Positions 41,493 to 51,569 of a stretch of 64,000 nucleotides of DNA are shown here, in pieces. Where the stretch lies: assembly GCA_030683995.1 (NCBI GenBank), contig JAUXPH010000015.1:124001-188000 (forward strand), written 5' to 3'. The notes under the pieces were generated by a model that was given only the letters and a program-made list of their open reading frames with translations, was not told where the DNA came from and did not search any database. The stretch's first letter is position 1, and the number at the start of each line of letters is the position of its first letter. The translations under genes were made by a program, and so were the position numbers. The stretch comes from Lutibacter sp. Its GTDB lineage: Bacteria > Bacteroidota > Bacteroidia > Flavobacteriales > Flavobacteriaceae.

Positions 41493-42666
41493 GTAGTACT
41501 GTTAAAGGGTTATCTTCACTGGCGATATCTGGGTTTATTTCTTTTTCGGCTGTAACGCTTAAAATTATGCCAATCGCAAAACATGTCATCCAAATAGAAG
41601 TTCCGCCACTGCTTATTAACGGCAATGTTTGTCCGGTCACCGGCATCAAATTAACGGCAACGGCCATATTTATGAGTGCTTGAAAAATGATGGGCAGACC
41701 AACGCCAATAATAATGAGCGTGGCAAAAATACTTCTTGCTTTTTTTGCCGCAATCACAATGCGAAACAGCAAAATAAAATACATCAGAATTACCAATAAA
41801 GCGCCAATCAATCCATATTCTTCCACAATAATGGCGAAAATAAAATCGGAGGAAGATTGTGGCAAAAAGTTTTTTTGGATACTTTTTCCCGGACCTCGGC
41901 CCTGCAAACCGCCAGTTGCGATGGCAATTTTTGCTTTTTCAACCTGATAGCCTTCTTCAGCACTCGGATTGGAAAAATTTTCAACCCTGCTAATCCAAGT
42001 ATCAACCCGGTTAGGGAAAACTCCGGGAAGCGCTTTAGCAGTCAATACAAATAATCCCAAAAACACGATGCCAAAACCCACAACACCCAATAAATATTTA
42101 ATAGGGTAACCTCCAATAAAACACACCATCAATATCATTAAAAAAGCGATAGCCGTGGTTGAAAAGTTTGCCGGTAAAATTAATGCCAGGGTAATGGCTA
42201 TTGGCAGCCATAACTGTAAAACACTATCTTTGAAAGATATTTCGCTCTCTTTTTTTCGCGCCAAATATCTGGAAACATAAATCATCAGCACCAAAACAGC
42301 CAATGTAGATGTTTGAAAACCAACGCCTATAAACGGAATTTCAATCCACCTGCTGGCGTTTGAACCCCCAATGGTTGTGCCCTGTGAAAGGGTATAAATT
42401 AATAACAAAATGACCAAAGGCAACATTAATACTGAGCCGCCGCTAAAATATCTAAACGGAATTTTATGAACGCCGTAAATAATTAAGAACCCAAGAAACA
42501 ACAAAATCACATGCTTAAATAAATAATAGAAAGGTGTGCCAATATTGGTTCCGTAAACCAAATTGGTGCTTGTGCTGTAAACAGGCAAAAATGACAAAAT
42601 TGCCATAACGGTCACAATTGCCCATATCGCTTTATCTCCTTCTATATTTTTAAGAATGTTTTTCAT
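41476..42666 (-). CDS. ftsW: SEDS-family cell division protein FtsW
   Basis: Multi-[21 protein letters not shown]; dcw position. Confidence 0.96.
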   Translation of the reverse strand: MKNILKNIEGDKAIWAIVTVMAILSFLPVYSTSTNLVYGTNIGTPFYYLFKHVILLFLGFLIIYGVHKIPFRYFSGGSVLMLPLVILLLIYTLSQGTTIGGSNASRWIEIPFIGVGFQTSTLAVLVLMIYVSRYLARKKESEISFKDSVLQLWLPIAITLALILPANFSTTAIAFLMILMVCFIGGYPIKYLLGVVGFGIVFLGLFVLTAKALPGVFPNRVDTWISRVENFSNPSAEEGYQVEKAKIAIATGGLQGRGPGKSIQKNFLPQSSSDFIFAIIVEEYGLIGALLVILMYFILLFRIVIAAKKARSIFATLIIIGVGLPIIFQALINMAVAVNLMPVTGQTLPLISSGGTSIWMTCFAIGIILSVTAEKEINPDIASEDNPLTVLHEAIG

Positions 42667-42774
42667 CTGTTTATTATTAATTTTTTATTGGTACAGATGC
42701 TGCCTGCCTGCCGGCAGGTAAATTCGCCATTAATCATTTCTGTGTGTATCAAAATTTGTTATGGCTCGTTTCAT
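42664..42774 (-). repeat. Dispersed 89-bp element, copy C (leader of ftsW) with nested CCTGCCGGCAGG palindrome
   Basis: catctgttt...attggtacagatgc[tgcctgcctgccggcaggtaa]attcgccattaatcatttctgtgtgtatcaaaatttgttatggctcgtttcat. Confidence 0.93.
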
Positions 42775-44163
42775 CTACAATCCGCGAACGGCTTCTTTAA
42801 ATTTATTTCCCCTGTCTTCGTAATTTTCAAACAAATCAAAACTTGCGCAAGCCGGAGACAACAACACGGTATCTCCTTTTTCGGCAATTTTGTAAGCCAC
42901 TTTTACCGCTTCTTCAGCTCCTGCAGTTTCAACAATTAAATCAACCACATTGCCAAAAGTTTGCATTATCTTTTGATTGTCCAATCCCAAACAAATAATG
43001 GCTTTCACTTTTTCTCTCACAAACGGCATTAAATCTAAATAATCGTTACCTTTATCTACGCCGCCCACAATCCATACAGTTGGCGTTTTTACGCTGTCCA
43101 ATGCATAAAATGTTGCGTTAACATTTGTTGCTTTTGAATCGTTGATGTATCGCACACCGTTAATTTTCAGCACAAATTCCAAACGGTGTTCTGCGCCTTC
43201 AAAATCTTCCAGACTTTCACGAATGGTATCTTTTCTAACTTTAAGCAACGAATTTGCCATAGAAGCTGCCATTGCATTTTTTAAATTGTGTTTTCCTTTT
43301 AAGGCTAAAGTTGAAATGTTCATTAGTGTATCTTCGGTTTTATATTTAATTATAATGTTATCGTTTTTCAAAAAAACGCCTTGTTCCAATTCTTTTTCTA
43401 TTGAAAAAGGAAGCAAACTTGCTTTTGTGTTGTTATTTTTTAACCATTCTGAAATCACTTTATCATCAGCATCATAAATCAAAAAATCATTTTCAGTCTG
43501 ATTTTCGGTAATTCTGAATTTTGAATGGATATAGTTTTCAAACTTGTAATCGTATCTGTCCAAATGATCGGGCGAAATATTTGTAATGATGGCGATGTGC
43601 GGGGCAAAATCCACGATCCCGTCCAACTGAAAACTGCTCAATTCCAATACGTGGATATCGTAGTTGTTTTCGGCCACCTGTTGCGCAAAACTATTCCCAA
43701 TATTTCCTCCCATCCCAACATTTAAATTTGCCTTCTTTAAAATATGGTTCACCAACATCGTTGTGGTGGTTTTTCCGTTTGATCCGGTGATGCCCACAAT
43801 AAGGCCTTTTGTATATTTTGAAGCAAACTCGATTTCAGAAATTACTGGAATTCCTTGGCTTTTCAATTGTTTAACCAAAGCAACTTTATCTGGTATTCCC
43901 GGACTTTTCATCACCAAATCGGCCTCCAATATTTTAGATTCAGTATGGTTTCCCTCCTCAAATAAAATGTCACTATTTAAAAGAACTTTTTTATATTTTT
44001 CAGCAATTTTTCCTTTATCAGAAACAAAAACATCAAAGCCTTTTTGTTTTCCCAAAATGGCGGTTCCAACACCGCTTTCGCCTGCGCCGAGAACAACCAA
44101 AAGCCCCCTTTTTCCCCCGAAGGGGGATTTTTCAATACTTTTATTTACATTTATATTCTTCAT
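42775..44163 (-). CDS. murD: UDP-N-acetylmuramoylalanine--D-glutamate ligase
   Basis: VVLGAGESGVGTAILGKQKGFDVFVSDKG; GSNGKTTTTML; N-terminal repeat-derived extension. Confidence 0.97.
   Translation of the reverse strand: MKNINVNKSIEKSPFGGKRGLLVVLGAGESGVGTAILGKQKGFDVFVSDKGKIAEKYKKVLLNSDILFEEGNHTESKILEADLVMKSPGIPDKVALVKQLKSQGIPVISEIEFASKYTKGLIVGITGSNGKTTTTMLVNHILKKANLNVGMGGNIGNSFAQQVAENNYDIHVLELSSFQLDGIVDFAPHIAIITNISPDHLDRYDYKFENYIHSKFRITENQTENDFLIYDADDKVISEWLKNNNTKASLLPFSIEKELEQGVFLKNDNIIIKYKTEDTLMNISTLALKGKHNLKNAMAASMANSLLKVRKDTIRESLEDFEGAEHRLEFVLKINGVRYINDSKATNVNATFYALDSVKTPTVWIVGGVDKGNDYLDLMPFVREKVKAIICLGLDNQKIMQTFGNVVDLIVETAGAEEAVKVAYKIAEKGDTVLLSPACASFDLFENYEDRGNKFKEAVRGL
44102..44135. 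repeat. Palindromic repeat inside the murD N-terminal coding region
   Basis: agccccctttttcccccgaagggggatttttcaa; CCCCC-GAA-GGGGG at 44114-44126. Confidence 0.75.
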
Positions 44164-44181
44164 TTTTATTTACTTTATCAA

Positions 44182-44214
44182 CCTCCCCTTCGGGGAGGAA
44201 TTAAAGGAGGGGCT
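44182..44214. repeat. REP-like palindrome in the mraY-murD gap
   Basis: cctccccttcggggaggaattaaaggaggggc. Confidence 0.75.
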
Positions 44215-44215
44215 T

Positions 44216-45442
44216 TTATCTCAATTTTAAAGTAACAATTGCCAACACGGCCAGCATAATTCCCACAATCCAAAATCTTGTCACAATTTTGCTTTCGTGA
44301 TAACCATTTTTTTGATAATGATGGTGTAATGGCGCCATTTTAAATATGCGTTTTCCTTCTCCAAATCTTTTTTTGGTGTATTTAAAATAACTTACCTGCA
44401 GAACCACCGATAAATTTTCCACTAAAAAGATGCCCGCTAAAATAGGGATGAGCAATTCTTTGCGCACGGCAATAGCCAAAACAGCAATTACAGCACCTAT
44501 GGTCAAACTTCCCGTATCGCCCATAAAAACCTGAGCCGGATAGGTGTTGTACCATAAAAATCCGATTAAAGCTCCTACAAAAGCTGCGATAAAAATGGTC
44601 ATCTCCCCAGAATCCGGAATGTACATTACGTCCAAATAGTTTGCGAAAATGATGTTACCTGAAACCCAGGCAAAAATTCCGAGTGTCAACACAATAATGG
44701 CCGATGAACCCGCTGCCAATCCGTCAATTCCATCTGTTAAATTGGCGCCGTTTGACACTGCCGTAATAATAAAAATGACGATTGCAATAAAAATGATCCA
44801 AGAATACTTTTTATAACCTTTACCTAAAAAAGCCAAGGCAGAAGCATAATCCAATTCGTTGTTCTTCACAAATGGAATGGTTGTTTTTGTCGATTTTTTA
44901 GCATCGGCAAACAATACTTGGGTTCCTGCTTCAGTGACATATTGAAACTTTGTCGGCAATTTTTCTTTCATTGTAACGCTTGGATGAAAATAAAGCATCG
45001 CGCCCACAAAAATTCCCAAAGTAATTTGACCTAAAATTTTGAACCTGCCTTTTAATCCCGCTTTATTTTGCCTAAATATTTTGATATAATCATCCAAAAA
45101 TCCAATAGTTCCCATCCATAATGTGGTAACCACCAACAAAATAATATACACATTGTCTATTTGCGCAAATAACAATACAGGAATAAGCGTAGCCAAAATA
45201 ATGATAATCCCTCCCATTGTTGGCGTACCCGCTTTTTCAACTTGGCCTTCCAAACCCAAATCCCTAACCGATTCGCCCACTTGTTTCAATTGCAAATAAT
45301 TGATAATTTTTTTACCGTAAATCATTGAAAACAGCAAAGAAATAATAAACGCCATTGCTGAACGAAACGAGATATACTTAAATAACCCCGCGCCGGTCAA
45401 ATCGTAATATTTATCTAGATATTCGAATAAATAATATAACAT
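44216..45442 (-). CDS. mraY: Phospho-N-acetylmuramoyl-pentapeptide transferase
   Basis: [35 protein letters not shown]. Confidence 0.98.
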   Translation of the reverse strand: MLYYLFEYLDKYYDLTGAGLFKYISFRSAMAFIISLLFSMIYGKKIINYLQLKQVGESVRDLGLEGQVEKAGTPTMGGIIIILATLIPVLLFAQIDNVYIILLVVTTLWMGTIGFLDDYIKIFRQNKAGLKGRFKILGQITLGIFVGAMLYFHPSVTMKEKLPTKFQYVTEAGTQVLFADAKKSTKTTIPFVKNNELDYASALAFLGKGYKKYSWIIFIAIVIFIITAVSNGANLTDGIDGLAAGSSAIIVLTLGIFAWVSGNIIFANYLDVMYIPDSGEMTIFIAAFVGALIGFLWYNTYPAQVFMGDTGSLTIGAVIAVLAIAVRKELLIPILAGIFLVENLSVVLQVSYFKYTKKRFGEGKRIFKMAPLHHHYQKNGYHESKIVTRFWIVGIMLAVLAIVTLKLR

Positions 45443-45445
45443 AAT

Positions 45446-46909
45446 TTAGCTTTCTATGAGGTTTAACTGATTTGTAATTTGCTCATAATCATCGAAATGC
45501 GAACGTTTACCGTTTATTTCCTGATAGGTTTCGTGGCCTTTTCCGGCAATTAATATGATATCGCCTTTTTTAGCTAGTTTTGAAGCTGCTTTTATGGCTT
45601 GTTCCCTATCCAAAATGGACAGTGATTTTCTCAAATTTTGAGGTTCAATGCCTGCTTCTATTTCTTCTATGATTGTTTGTGGGTTTTCATTCCTCGGATT
45701 GTCGGAAGTCACCACTACCTGCGTACTTAATTGAGAGGCGATTCGCCCCATAACAGGGCGTTTCGCTTTGTCTCTATTGCCACCGCATCCCACAACGGTA
45801 ATTACTTGTTCGTTTCCGGTTCTTATTTCATTGATGGTTTCCAACACGTTTTTTAAGGCATCGGGCGTATGCGCATAGTCCACAATAGCCGTTACGCCTC
45901 CTTTAGAAATGAAATACTGGAATCTGCCCGTTACGTTTTCCAACTCGCTTAAATGCCGCAAAGCTTCATCCGAATCCAATCCCAAAAGGACAGAAACGCC
46001 ATAAACAGCCAGCAAATTATAAGCATTAAATCGGCCAATTAATTTGGTGTAAACTTCATTGTTATTGATATTGAGCACCAAGCCCGAAAACTGGTTTTCA
46101 ATTATTTTAGCCTTAAAATCGGCCATGGTTTTTAAGGCGTAAGACTGTTTTTTGGCTTCGGTGTTTTGAAACATCACCGCACCGTTTTTATCATCGATAT
46201 TCACCAACGCAAAAGCTGTTTTTGGCAATCGATCAAAAAATAATTTTTTTACGTCCCTGTATTCCGCAAATGTTTTATGATAATCCAAATGGTCGTGCGT
46301 TAAATTGGTAAATACGCCGCCGGCAAATTGCAATCCTTCCGTTCTTTTCTGATGAATTCCGTGAGAACTCACTTCCATAAAACAATAATCTACACCCAAC
46401 TCCACCATTTCATTCAAATAGAAATTTATGGCCACAGAATTTGGTGTGGTGTGCGTGGCTTCATATTGTTTGGTATCGACCAAAATTTTTACGGTTGATA
46501 ACAGTCCCGTTTTGTAACCGGCATTCTGAAATAATTTATACAACAACGTAGCAACAGTGGTTTTGCCGTTTGTGCCCGTAATTCCAATCAATTTTAATTT
46601 TGAAGACGGATTGCCGTAAAAATTTGATGCAATCAACGCCAATGCGCTGTTTGAATCTTCAACTTGAATATACGTGATGTTTTCATCCAAATTTTCAGGC
46701 AATTTTTCGCAAAGAATTGCAACAGCTCCTAATTCTATCGCTTTATCAATAAATTGATGGCCGTCAAACAACAAGCCTTTTTGCGCTGCGAACAGGCAAT
46801 TTTTTTGCACATTTCTTGAATCGAATACAATGGCGTTCACTTTTATGTCGGTGCTGCCTTGAATTACGTTTACCACAACTTTATTTATTATGTCTTTGAC
46901 TGATTTCAA
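45446..46909 (-). CDS. murE: UDP-MurNAc-tripeptide synthetase
   Basis: GITGTNGKTTVATLLYKLF; DYAHTPDALKNVL; SDNPRNENP (meso-DAP type). Confidence 0.98.
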   Translation of the reverse strand: MKSVKDIINKVVVNVIQGSTDIKVNAIVFDSRNVQKNCLFAAQKGLLFDGHQFIDKAIELGAVAILCEKLPENLDENITYIQVEDSNSALALIASNFYGNPSSKLKLIGITGTNGKTTVATLLYKLFQNAGYKTGLLSTVKILVDTKQYEATHTTPNSVAINFYLNEMVELGVDYCFMEVSSHGIHQKRTEGLQFAGGVFTNLTHDHLDYHKTFAEYRDVKKLFFDRLPKTAFALVNIDDKNGAVMFQNTEAKKQSYALKTMADFKAKIIENQFSGLVLNINNNEVYTKLIGRFNAYNLLAVYGVSVLLGLDSDEALRHLSELENVTGRFQYFISKGGVTAIVDYAHTPDALKNVLETINEIRTGNEQVITVVGCGGNRDKAKRPVMGRIASQLSTQVVVTSDNPRNENPQTIIEEIEAGIEPQNLRKSLSILDREQAIKAASKLAKKGDIILIAGKGHETYQEINGKRSHFDDYEQITNQLNLIES

Positions 46910-46914
46910 ATAAT

Positions 46915-48900
46915 TTAATTTAGTATGATGGTTGATCCTTTGATTATTTTTCCGCCGGCAAGCTGCGATTGCTCAGCCACTTTTCCTTTTCCCATATAAC
47001 TCACTTTTAACCCTAAATTTTCAAGAATGGAAATTGCGTCCATCCCTGCCATTCCTTTTACATTTGGAATCGTGTCAATTTCTTTGTTGGCAATGGTGAA
47101 ATAGGCGTTATAGTCATTTTCTATGCTTTTGAAATCTGGCGTTTTATTCTCAATTTTATTAATTTCGGATTTTGACAGGTAAATTTTTTGGGCGATATCC
47201 TTAAAAACCGGTCCGGAAACATCGGCACCATAATAACCTGTTTGCGCTTTTGGTTTATGAATGACCACAATGCAAGAATACTTCGGGTTCTCAGCAGGAA
47301 AATATCCCGTAAAGGAGGAAATATAACGCCTGTTTGTCTCCCAATCATCCATCCAATATTCGGTTCTGGCAGTTCCTGTTTTACCCGCCATAGAAAAATT
47401 TTCGGCATATAATTTTCTTCCGGTTCCGTGTACCACCACATTTTTAAGCATTTCCTGCATTTTATCTATGGTCTCTTTTGAACAAATTGCCGGATCAATG
47501 ACTTCTTTATCAAAAGATTCTAAATGTTGGTTGTCCCAAGATCGAATTTCTTTTATAAACCTTGGTTTTACCATTTCGCCGTCATTTGCAATGGCGTTAT
47601 AAAATGTCAAAATTTGAAGTGGCGTTAAGCTAATATTATAACCGTAAGCAATTGAAGGCAATGCGTTCTTGCTCCATTTTTTATCACCTGGTCCAGGAAT
47701 TTCTGGCAAACCTTCCCCTTTTATGGGCAACCCTAACTTATCATTTAAATGCATTCCCCTTAAAGCATTGATAAATTTCTCAGGATTTTTACTGAAATTT
47801 TCATTAATTAATCTTGCAAACCCAATATTTGAAGAAACTTCAAGTGCACGAGCTGCAGAAATCTTACCATAACCACCTTTTCTTGAGTCATTTATAGCCC
47901 TTCCGTGAATGATATATCTGCCTCCGCCAGTATCAACTATGGCACCTGTATCTATTGCTTTTGTTTCCAATGCAACAACCATCGACATCACTTTAAAGGC
48001 AGACCCTGGTTCATTGGATTCTCCAATGGCATAATTCAAACGTTCATAATAGGTGCCGTTGGCATTTTTCCCCAAATTAGAAATTGCTTTTATTTCTCCT
48101 GTTTTGGTTTCCATAACCACCACACAACCGTGATCGGCTTCATAAAATTCTAACTGTCTCAATAAAGAATGGTGCGCAATATCTTGTATATTTATGTCAA
48201 TGGTGGTGACAATATCTTTTCCGTCAACCGGTTCCTTTTCATTGTTGTCGTTAATTGGTTTCCACTGGCCTTTGGCTATTTTTTGCTTCAAACGCCATCC
48301 GAATTTTCCATTTAAATAATCGCGGTAAGCACCTTCAATACCTGGTGCGCCTCTGTAATCATCATAACCAATGGTTCGTTCAGCAACTTTTCCTAACGGA
48401 TGTGCCCTAACAGTTGATTGCTCGGCAATAAATCCGCCTTTGTACATTCCCAATTTAAAAATTGGAAAACTTTTTATTTTCATGTACTCGGTATAGCCCA
48501 ATTTTCGGGCGATAAATAGGTACCTGTTTTTGTTTGTTCTCGCTTTTCTTATTTTATTTTCCCATTCATTTGCCGGTTTTCCCAACATTTTTGACAGCTC
48601 CACAGAAAGATTTCTGATATTGGCTTCAAATTCTTCAGCCTCAACCGTATAAGCGTCCATCCTGATTTCATACTGCGACATAGAAGTTGCCAGCAAGCTG
48701 CCATCTGCAGAAAAAACATTGCCGCGATTCGCGAAAATAGTGTCGTTTTTTATGGTAAGATGCTCCGACATATCTCGGTACTTTTCGCCATCGGCAAATT
48801 GAATATCGGTTAGCTTCAGAATAATAGCCGCCAAAAAAAGTGTGATAAACACAAATACTACATAGAGTTTATTTAATATGCCTTTTTTTGTTGCAGCCAA
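46915..48900 (-). CDS. ftsI: Penicillin-binding protein FtsI with C-terminal PASTA domain
   Basis: EPGSAFKVMSMV (SxxK), SSNIG (SxN), GKTGTART (KTG); PASTA IPNVKGMAGMDAISILENLGLKV. Confidence 0.97.
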   Translation of the reverse strand: MAATKKGILNKLYVVFVFITLFLAAIILKLTDIQFADGEKYRDMSEHLTIKNDTIFANRGNVFSADGSLLATSMSQYEIRMDAYTVEAEEFEANIRNLSVELSKMLGKPANEWENKIRKARTNKNRYLFIARKLGYTEYMKIKSFPIFKLGMYKGGFIAEQSTVRAHPLGKVAERTIGYDDYRGAPGIEGAYRDYLNGKFGWRLKQKIAKGQWKPINDNNEKEPVDGKDIVTTIDINIQDIAHHSLLRQLEFYEADHGCVVVMETKTGEIKAISNLGKNANGTYYERLNYAIGESNEPGSAFKVMSMVVALETKAIDTGAIVDTGGGRYIIHGRAINDSRKGGYGKISAARALEVSSNIGFARLINENFSKNPEKFINALRGMHLNDKLGLPIKGEGLPEIPGPGDKKWSKNALPSIAYGYNISLTPLQILTFYNAIANDGEMVKPRFIKEIRSWDNQHLESFDKEVIDPAICSKETIDKMQEMLKNVVVHGTGRKLYAENFSMAGKTGTARTEYWMDDWETNRRYISSFTGYFPAENPKYSCIVVIHKPKAQTGYYGADVSGPVFKDIAQKIYLSKSEINKIENKTPDFKSIENDYNAYFTIANKEIDTIPNVKGMAGMDAISILENLGLKVSYMGKGKVAEQSQLAGGKIIKGSTIILN

Positions 48901-48902
48901 TT

Positions 48903-49235
48903 TTAATTTACTTTTTTTGCGGTTACTTTAATTACTTGTGGCGGATTTTCACTTGGTTTTAATCCGTAATTCAATACCTTATTTTTTATGGTCGATTCCA
49001 GTTTCATTTTCATTGAAATTGATCGTGTATCAACAAATTCTGCTCTTAATTCTTTAATATCTTTGTTCAGCTGCGCAATTTCCATTACTTTTTTGTCTGA
49101 ACTGTGTCCGCTCGCAATCATCAAAAGCACCAAGGCGACTATAAAAAAAATAAAACGCCAATTTTTAAAGGAATCTTCTTGTATCAAGAATTTCCCTTTT
49201 AATAAATCGTAAACGCTATTTGATATTTTTGCCAT
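48903..49235 (-). CDS. ftsL: FtsL-like cell division protein
   Basis: 110 aa, single TM + coiled coil, between rsmH and ftsI. Confidence 0.85.
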   Translation of the reverse strand: MAKISNSVYDLLKGKFLIQEDSFKNWRFIFFIVALVLLMIASGHSSDKKVMEIAQLNKDIKELRAEFVDTRSISMKMKLESTIKNKVLNYGLKPSENPPQVIKVTAKKVN

Positions 49236-50144
49236 TTATGCTAAAGTTGCGATTCTTAATTTTGCGCTTCTTGCCCTGCTGTTCTTCTTAATTTCCTGAA
49301 ATGACGGAACCACCATTTGCCCCACTCTTTTTAAAGGAACCGTGACATTTCCAAAATAATCCTTAACCGGTTCGCCTTCAAAAAGTCCGCTTCTGATAAA
49401 CCTTTTTACCAACCTGTCTTCCAAAGAATGATAAGAAAGCACGCTCAATCTTCCGCCTTCATTCAGCAATTCGGGCACTTGCAATAAAAATTCCTTCAAT
49501 GCTTCAATTTCCTGGTTCACCTCAATTCTAATTCCCTGAAAAATTTGGGCCAACACTTTATGTTCCTGTGATTTTGGCACAAATGCGGCCAAAACTTCCT
49601 TTAACTGAAAACTTGTTTTAATTTTTTCTTCTGACCGTTTTTCAACAATTCTTCTGGCAATATCTTTTGCATTGCGCAATTCGCTATAATTGAAAAGCAC
49701 GTTGGTCAATTTTTCCTCCTCATATTTATTGATGACCTCAAAAGCAGACAATACGCCTGATTGGTTCATTCTCATATCTAAATCGGCATCAAAGCGGGTT
49801 GAAAATCCGCGTTCCGCTTCATCAAATTGATGCGAAGACACGCCTAAATCAGCCAAAATACCATCCACTTTTTTGATGCCGTAAAACCGCAAATACCTTT
49901 TAATAAATCTGAAGTTCTGCGGAATCAACGTAAATCTCGGATCATCAATCGCATTGCGTTGGGCATCTTCATCCTGATCAAAAGCAAAAAGTTTTCCGCG
50001 CTCATTCAATCTGCTCAATATTTCTCTTGAATGGCCTCCGCCACCAAACGTAACATCAACATATACGCCGTCTGGCTTGATATTTAAACCATCCACACTT
50101 TCTTTTAACAATACCGGATTATGATATTCCATCTCCATTTTCAT
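49236..50144 (-). CDS. rsmH: 16S rRNA m4C1402 methyltransferase
   Basis: YHNPVLLKESVDGLNIKPDGVYVDVTFGGGGHSREIL; GILADLGVSSHQFDEAERGFS. Confidence 0.98.
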   Translation of the reverse strand: MKMEMEYHNPVLLKESVDGLNIKPDGVYVDVTFGGGGHSREILSRLNERGKLFAFDQDEDAQRNAIDDPRFTLIPQNFRFIKRYLRFYGIKKVDGILADLGVSSHQFDEAERGFSTRFDADLDMRMNQSGVLSAFEVINKYEEEKLTNVLFNYSELRNAKDIARRIVEKRSEEKIKTSFQLKEVLAAFVPKSQEHKVLAQIFQGIRIEVNQEIEALKEFLLQVPELLNEGGRLSVLSYHSLEDRLVKRFIRSGLFEGEPVKDYFGNVTVPLKRVGQMVVPSFQEIKKNSRARSAKLRIATLA

Positions 50145-50592
50145 TTACGTTACCCATCACACTTTCAGCCAAATCCGCAAAATCTACCGTTGCATCATCA
50201 ATCGCTTTTTCGTACTTGTCTTTGTCCCAAATTTCAATAATGTTCACTGCAGAAGAAAGCACCACATTTTTGTCGATTTCTGCGAAAATCTGCAAATCCT
50301 TCGGAATCAATAATCTTCCCAAACTGTCTAACTCCACAATTTTTACGCCCGCAGTAAAACGACGGATGAAATCATTGTTTTTTTTCACAAACCTGTTCAA
50401 TGTATTCACTTTTGCCATCATCGCATTCCACTCAGACATCGGATACAACTCTAAACATGGCTGAAAAACGGATCGTTTTATCACAAAACCTTCCTGCAAC
50501 ATTGGCATAAGCTGTTTCTTTAATGCGTTGGAAAGCAGCAACCTTCCTTTCGCATCAGCCTTAGCTTCGTATGTTCCAATTAAATTTATCAT
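50119..50592 (-). CDS. mraZ: Transcriptional regulator MraZ
   Basis: MINLIGTYEAKADAKGRLLLSNALKKQL; start placed at the internal ATG rather than the ORF-track start at 50679. Confidence 0.93.
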   Translation of the reverse strand: MINLIGTYEAKADAKGRLLLSNALKKQLMPMLQEGFVIKRSVFQPCLELYPMSEWNAMMAKVNTLNRFVKKNNDFIRRFTAGVKIVELDSLGRLLIPKDLQIFAEIDKNVVLSSAVNIIEIWDKDKYEKAIDDATVDFADLAESVMGNVNENGDGIS

Positions 50593-50801
50593 CATAATTT
50601 GAGTGTATTCAAAAATATAAATTTTTTCCCACAATTTACCACAATTATCCACTTTGTTGATAACTTTTAACACTTTCACTCATTTATTAGTTACTTTTTT
50701 GGAATTCAAGACGCTACTATTTTGTTTCCGTGCCTTTAAAAAAACCTGTATTTTCGAAAAAAAAGTTACCTTTGCGAATAGGTATAAAAACGAATATTTA
50801 A

Positions 50802-51566
50802 ATGAGCAGTAAACTTATCACAGATGGCAAGTATAGCTATGTTGAAGCCGGTGAAGGGCAACCAATAATCGTACTTCACGGACTTATGGGGGCGTTAAGT
50901 AATTTTGACGGTGTTTTAAATTATTTTTCTGAAAAAGGATATAAAGTGATTATACCTGAATTGCCAATTTATAATTTGCCGCTTTTAAAAACCAATGTTA
51001 AAAACTTATCGAAGTTTTTAAAAGATTTTATGGCGTATAAAAAAATTGACAAAGCCATATTGCTTGGAAACTCTTTGGGCGGACATATTGGGTTGTATTT
51101 CACAAAGTTAAACCCCGATAATGTTGCCGCACTTGTGTTGGCGGGAAGCTCTGGTTTGTATGAAAAATCAATGGGTGACACCTTTCCAAAAAGAGGAAAT
51201 TATGAGTATATAAAAGCCAAAACTGAAGAAGTTTTTTACGACCCGGCAATTGCAACAAAAGAAGTTGTTGATGAAATTTACGCATCGGTAAATGATCGCG
51301 TTAGGGTTATCAAAACTTTGGCCATCGCAAAAAGCGCCATTCGGCATAATATGGCAAAAGATTTGCCTAAAATGAATATTCCAACCTGTATTATTTGGGG
51401 AAAAAACGATTTGGTGACTCCGCCTGAAGTTGCTATAGATTTTCAAAAATTAATGCCCGACGCCAACTTGTTTTGGATTGATAAATGTGGCCACGCGCCT
51501 ATGATGGAACACCCAGACGAGTTTAATAAAATTCTTGAAAGCTGGCTAAAAGAAAGGAACCTTTAA
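50802..51566 (+). CDS. Alpha/beta hydrolase
   Basis: VLHGLMGALSNFDGVL; LGNSLGGHIGLYF; DKCGHAPMMEHPDEF. Confidence 0.92.
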   Translation: MSSKLITDGKYSYVEAGEGQPIIVLHGLMGALSNFDGVLNYFSEKGYKVIIPELPIYNLPLLKTNVKNLSKFLKDFMAYKKIDKAILLGNSLGGHIGLYFTKLNPDNVAALVLAGSSGLYEKSMGDTFPKRGNYEYIKAKTEEVFYDPAIATKEVVDEIYASVNDRVRVIKTLAIAKSAIRHNMAKDLPKMNIPTCIIWGKNDLVTPPEVAIDFQKLMPDANLFWIDKCGHAPMMEHPDEFNKILESWLKERNL

Positions 51567-51569
51567 CCC

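Noticed and set aside
43664-44230. 188-aa ORF antisense to murD
   Set aside because: Low-complexity hydrophobic shadow ORF opposite a well-supported essential gene.
34461-50679. dcw cluster lacking murF and ddl treated as a novel arrangement
   Set aside because: The mraZ-rsmH-ftsL-ftsI-murE-mraY-murD-ftsW-murG-murC-ftsQ-ftsA-ftsZ order without these genes is, to my knowledge, common in Bacteroidota.
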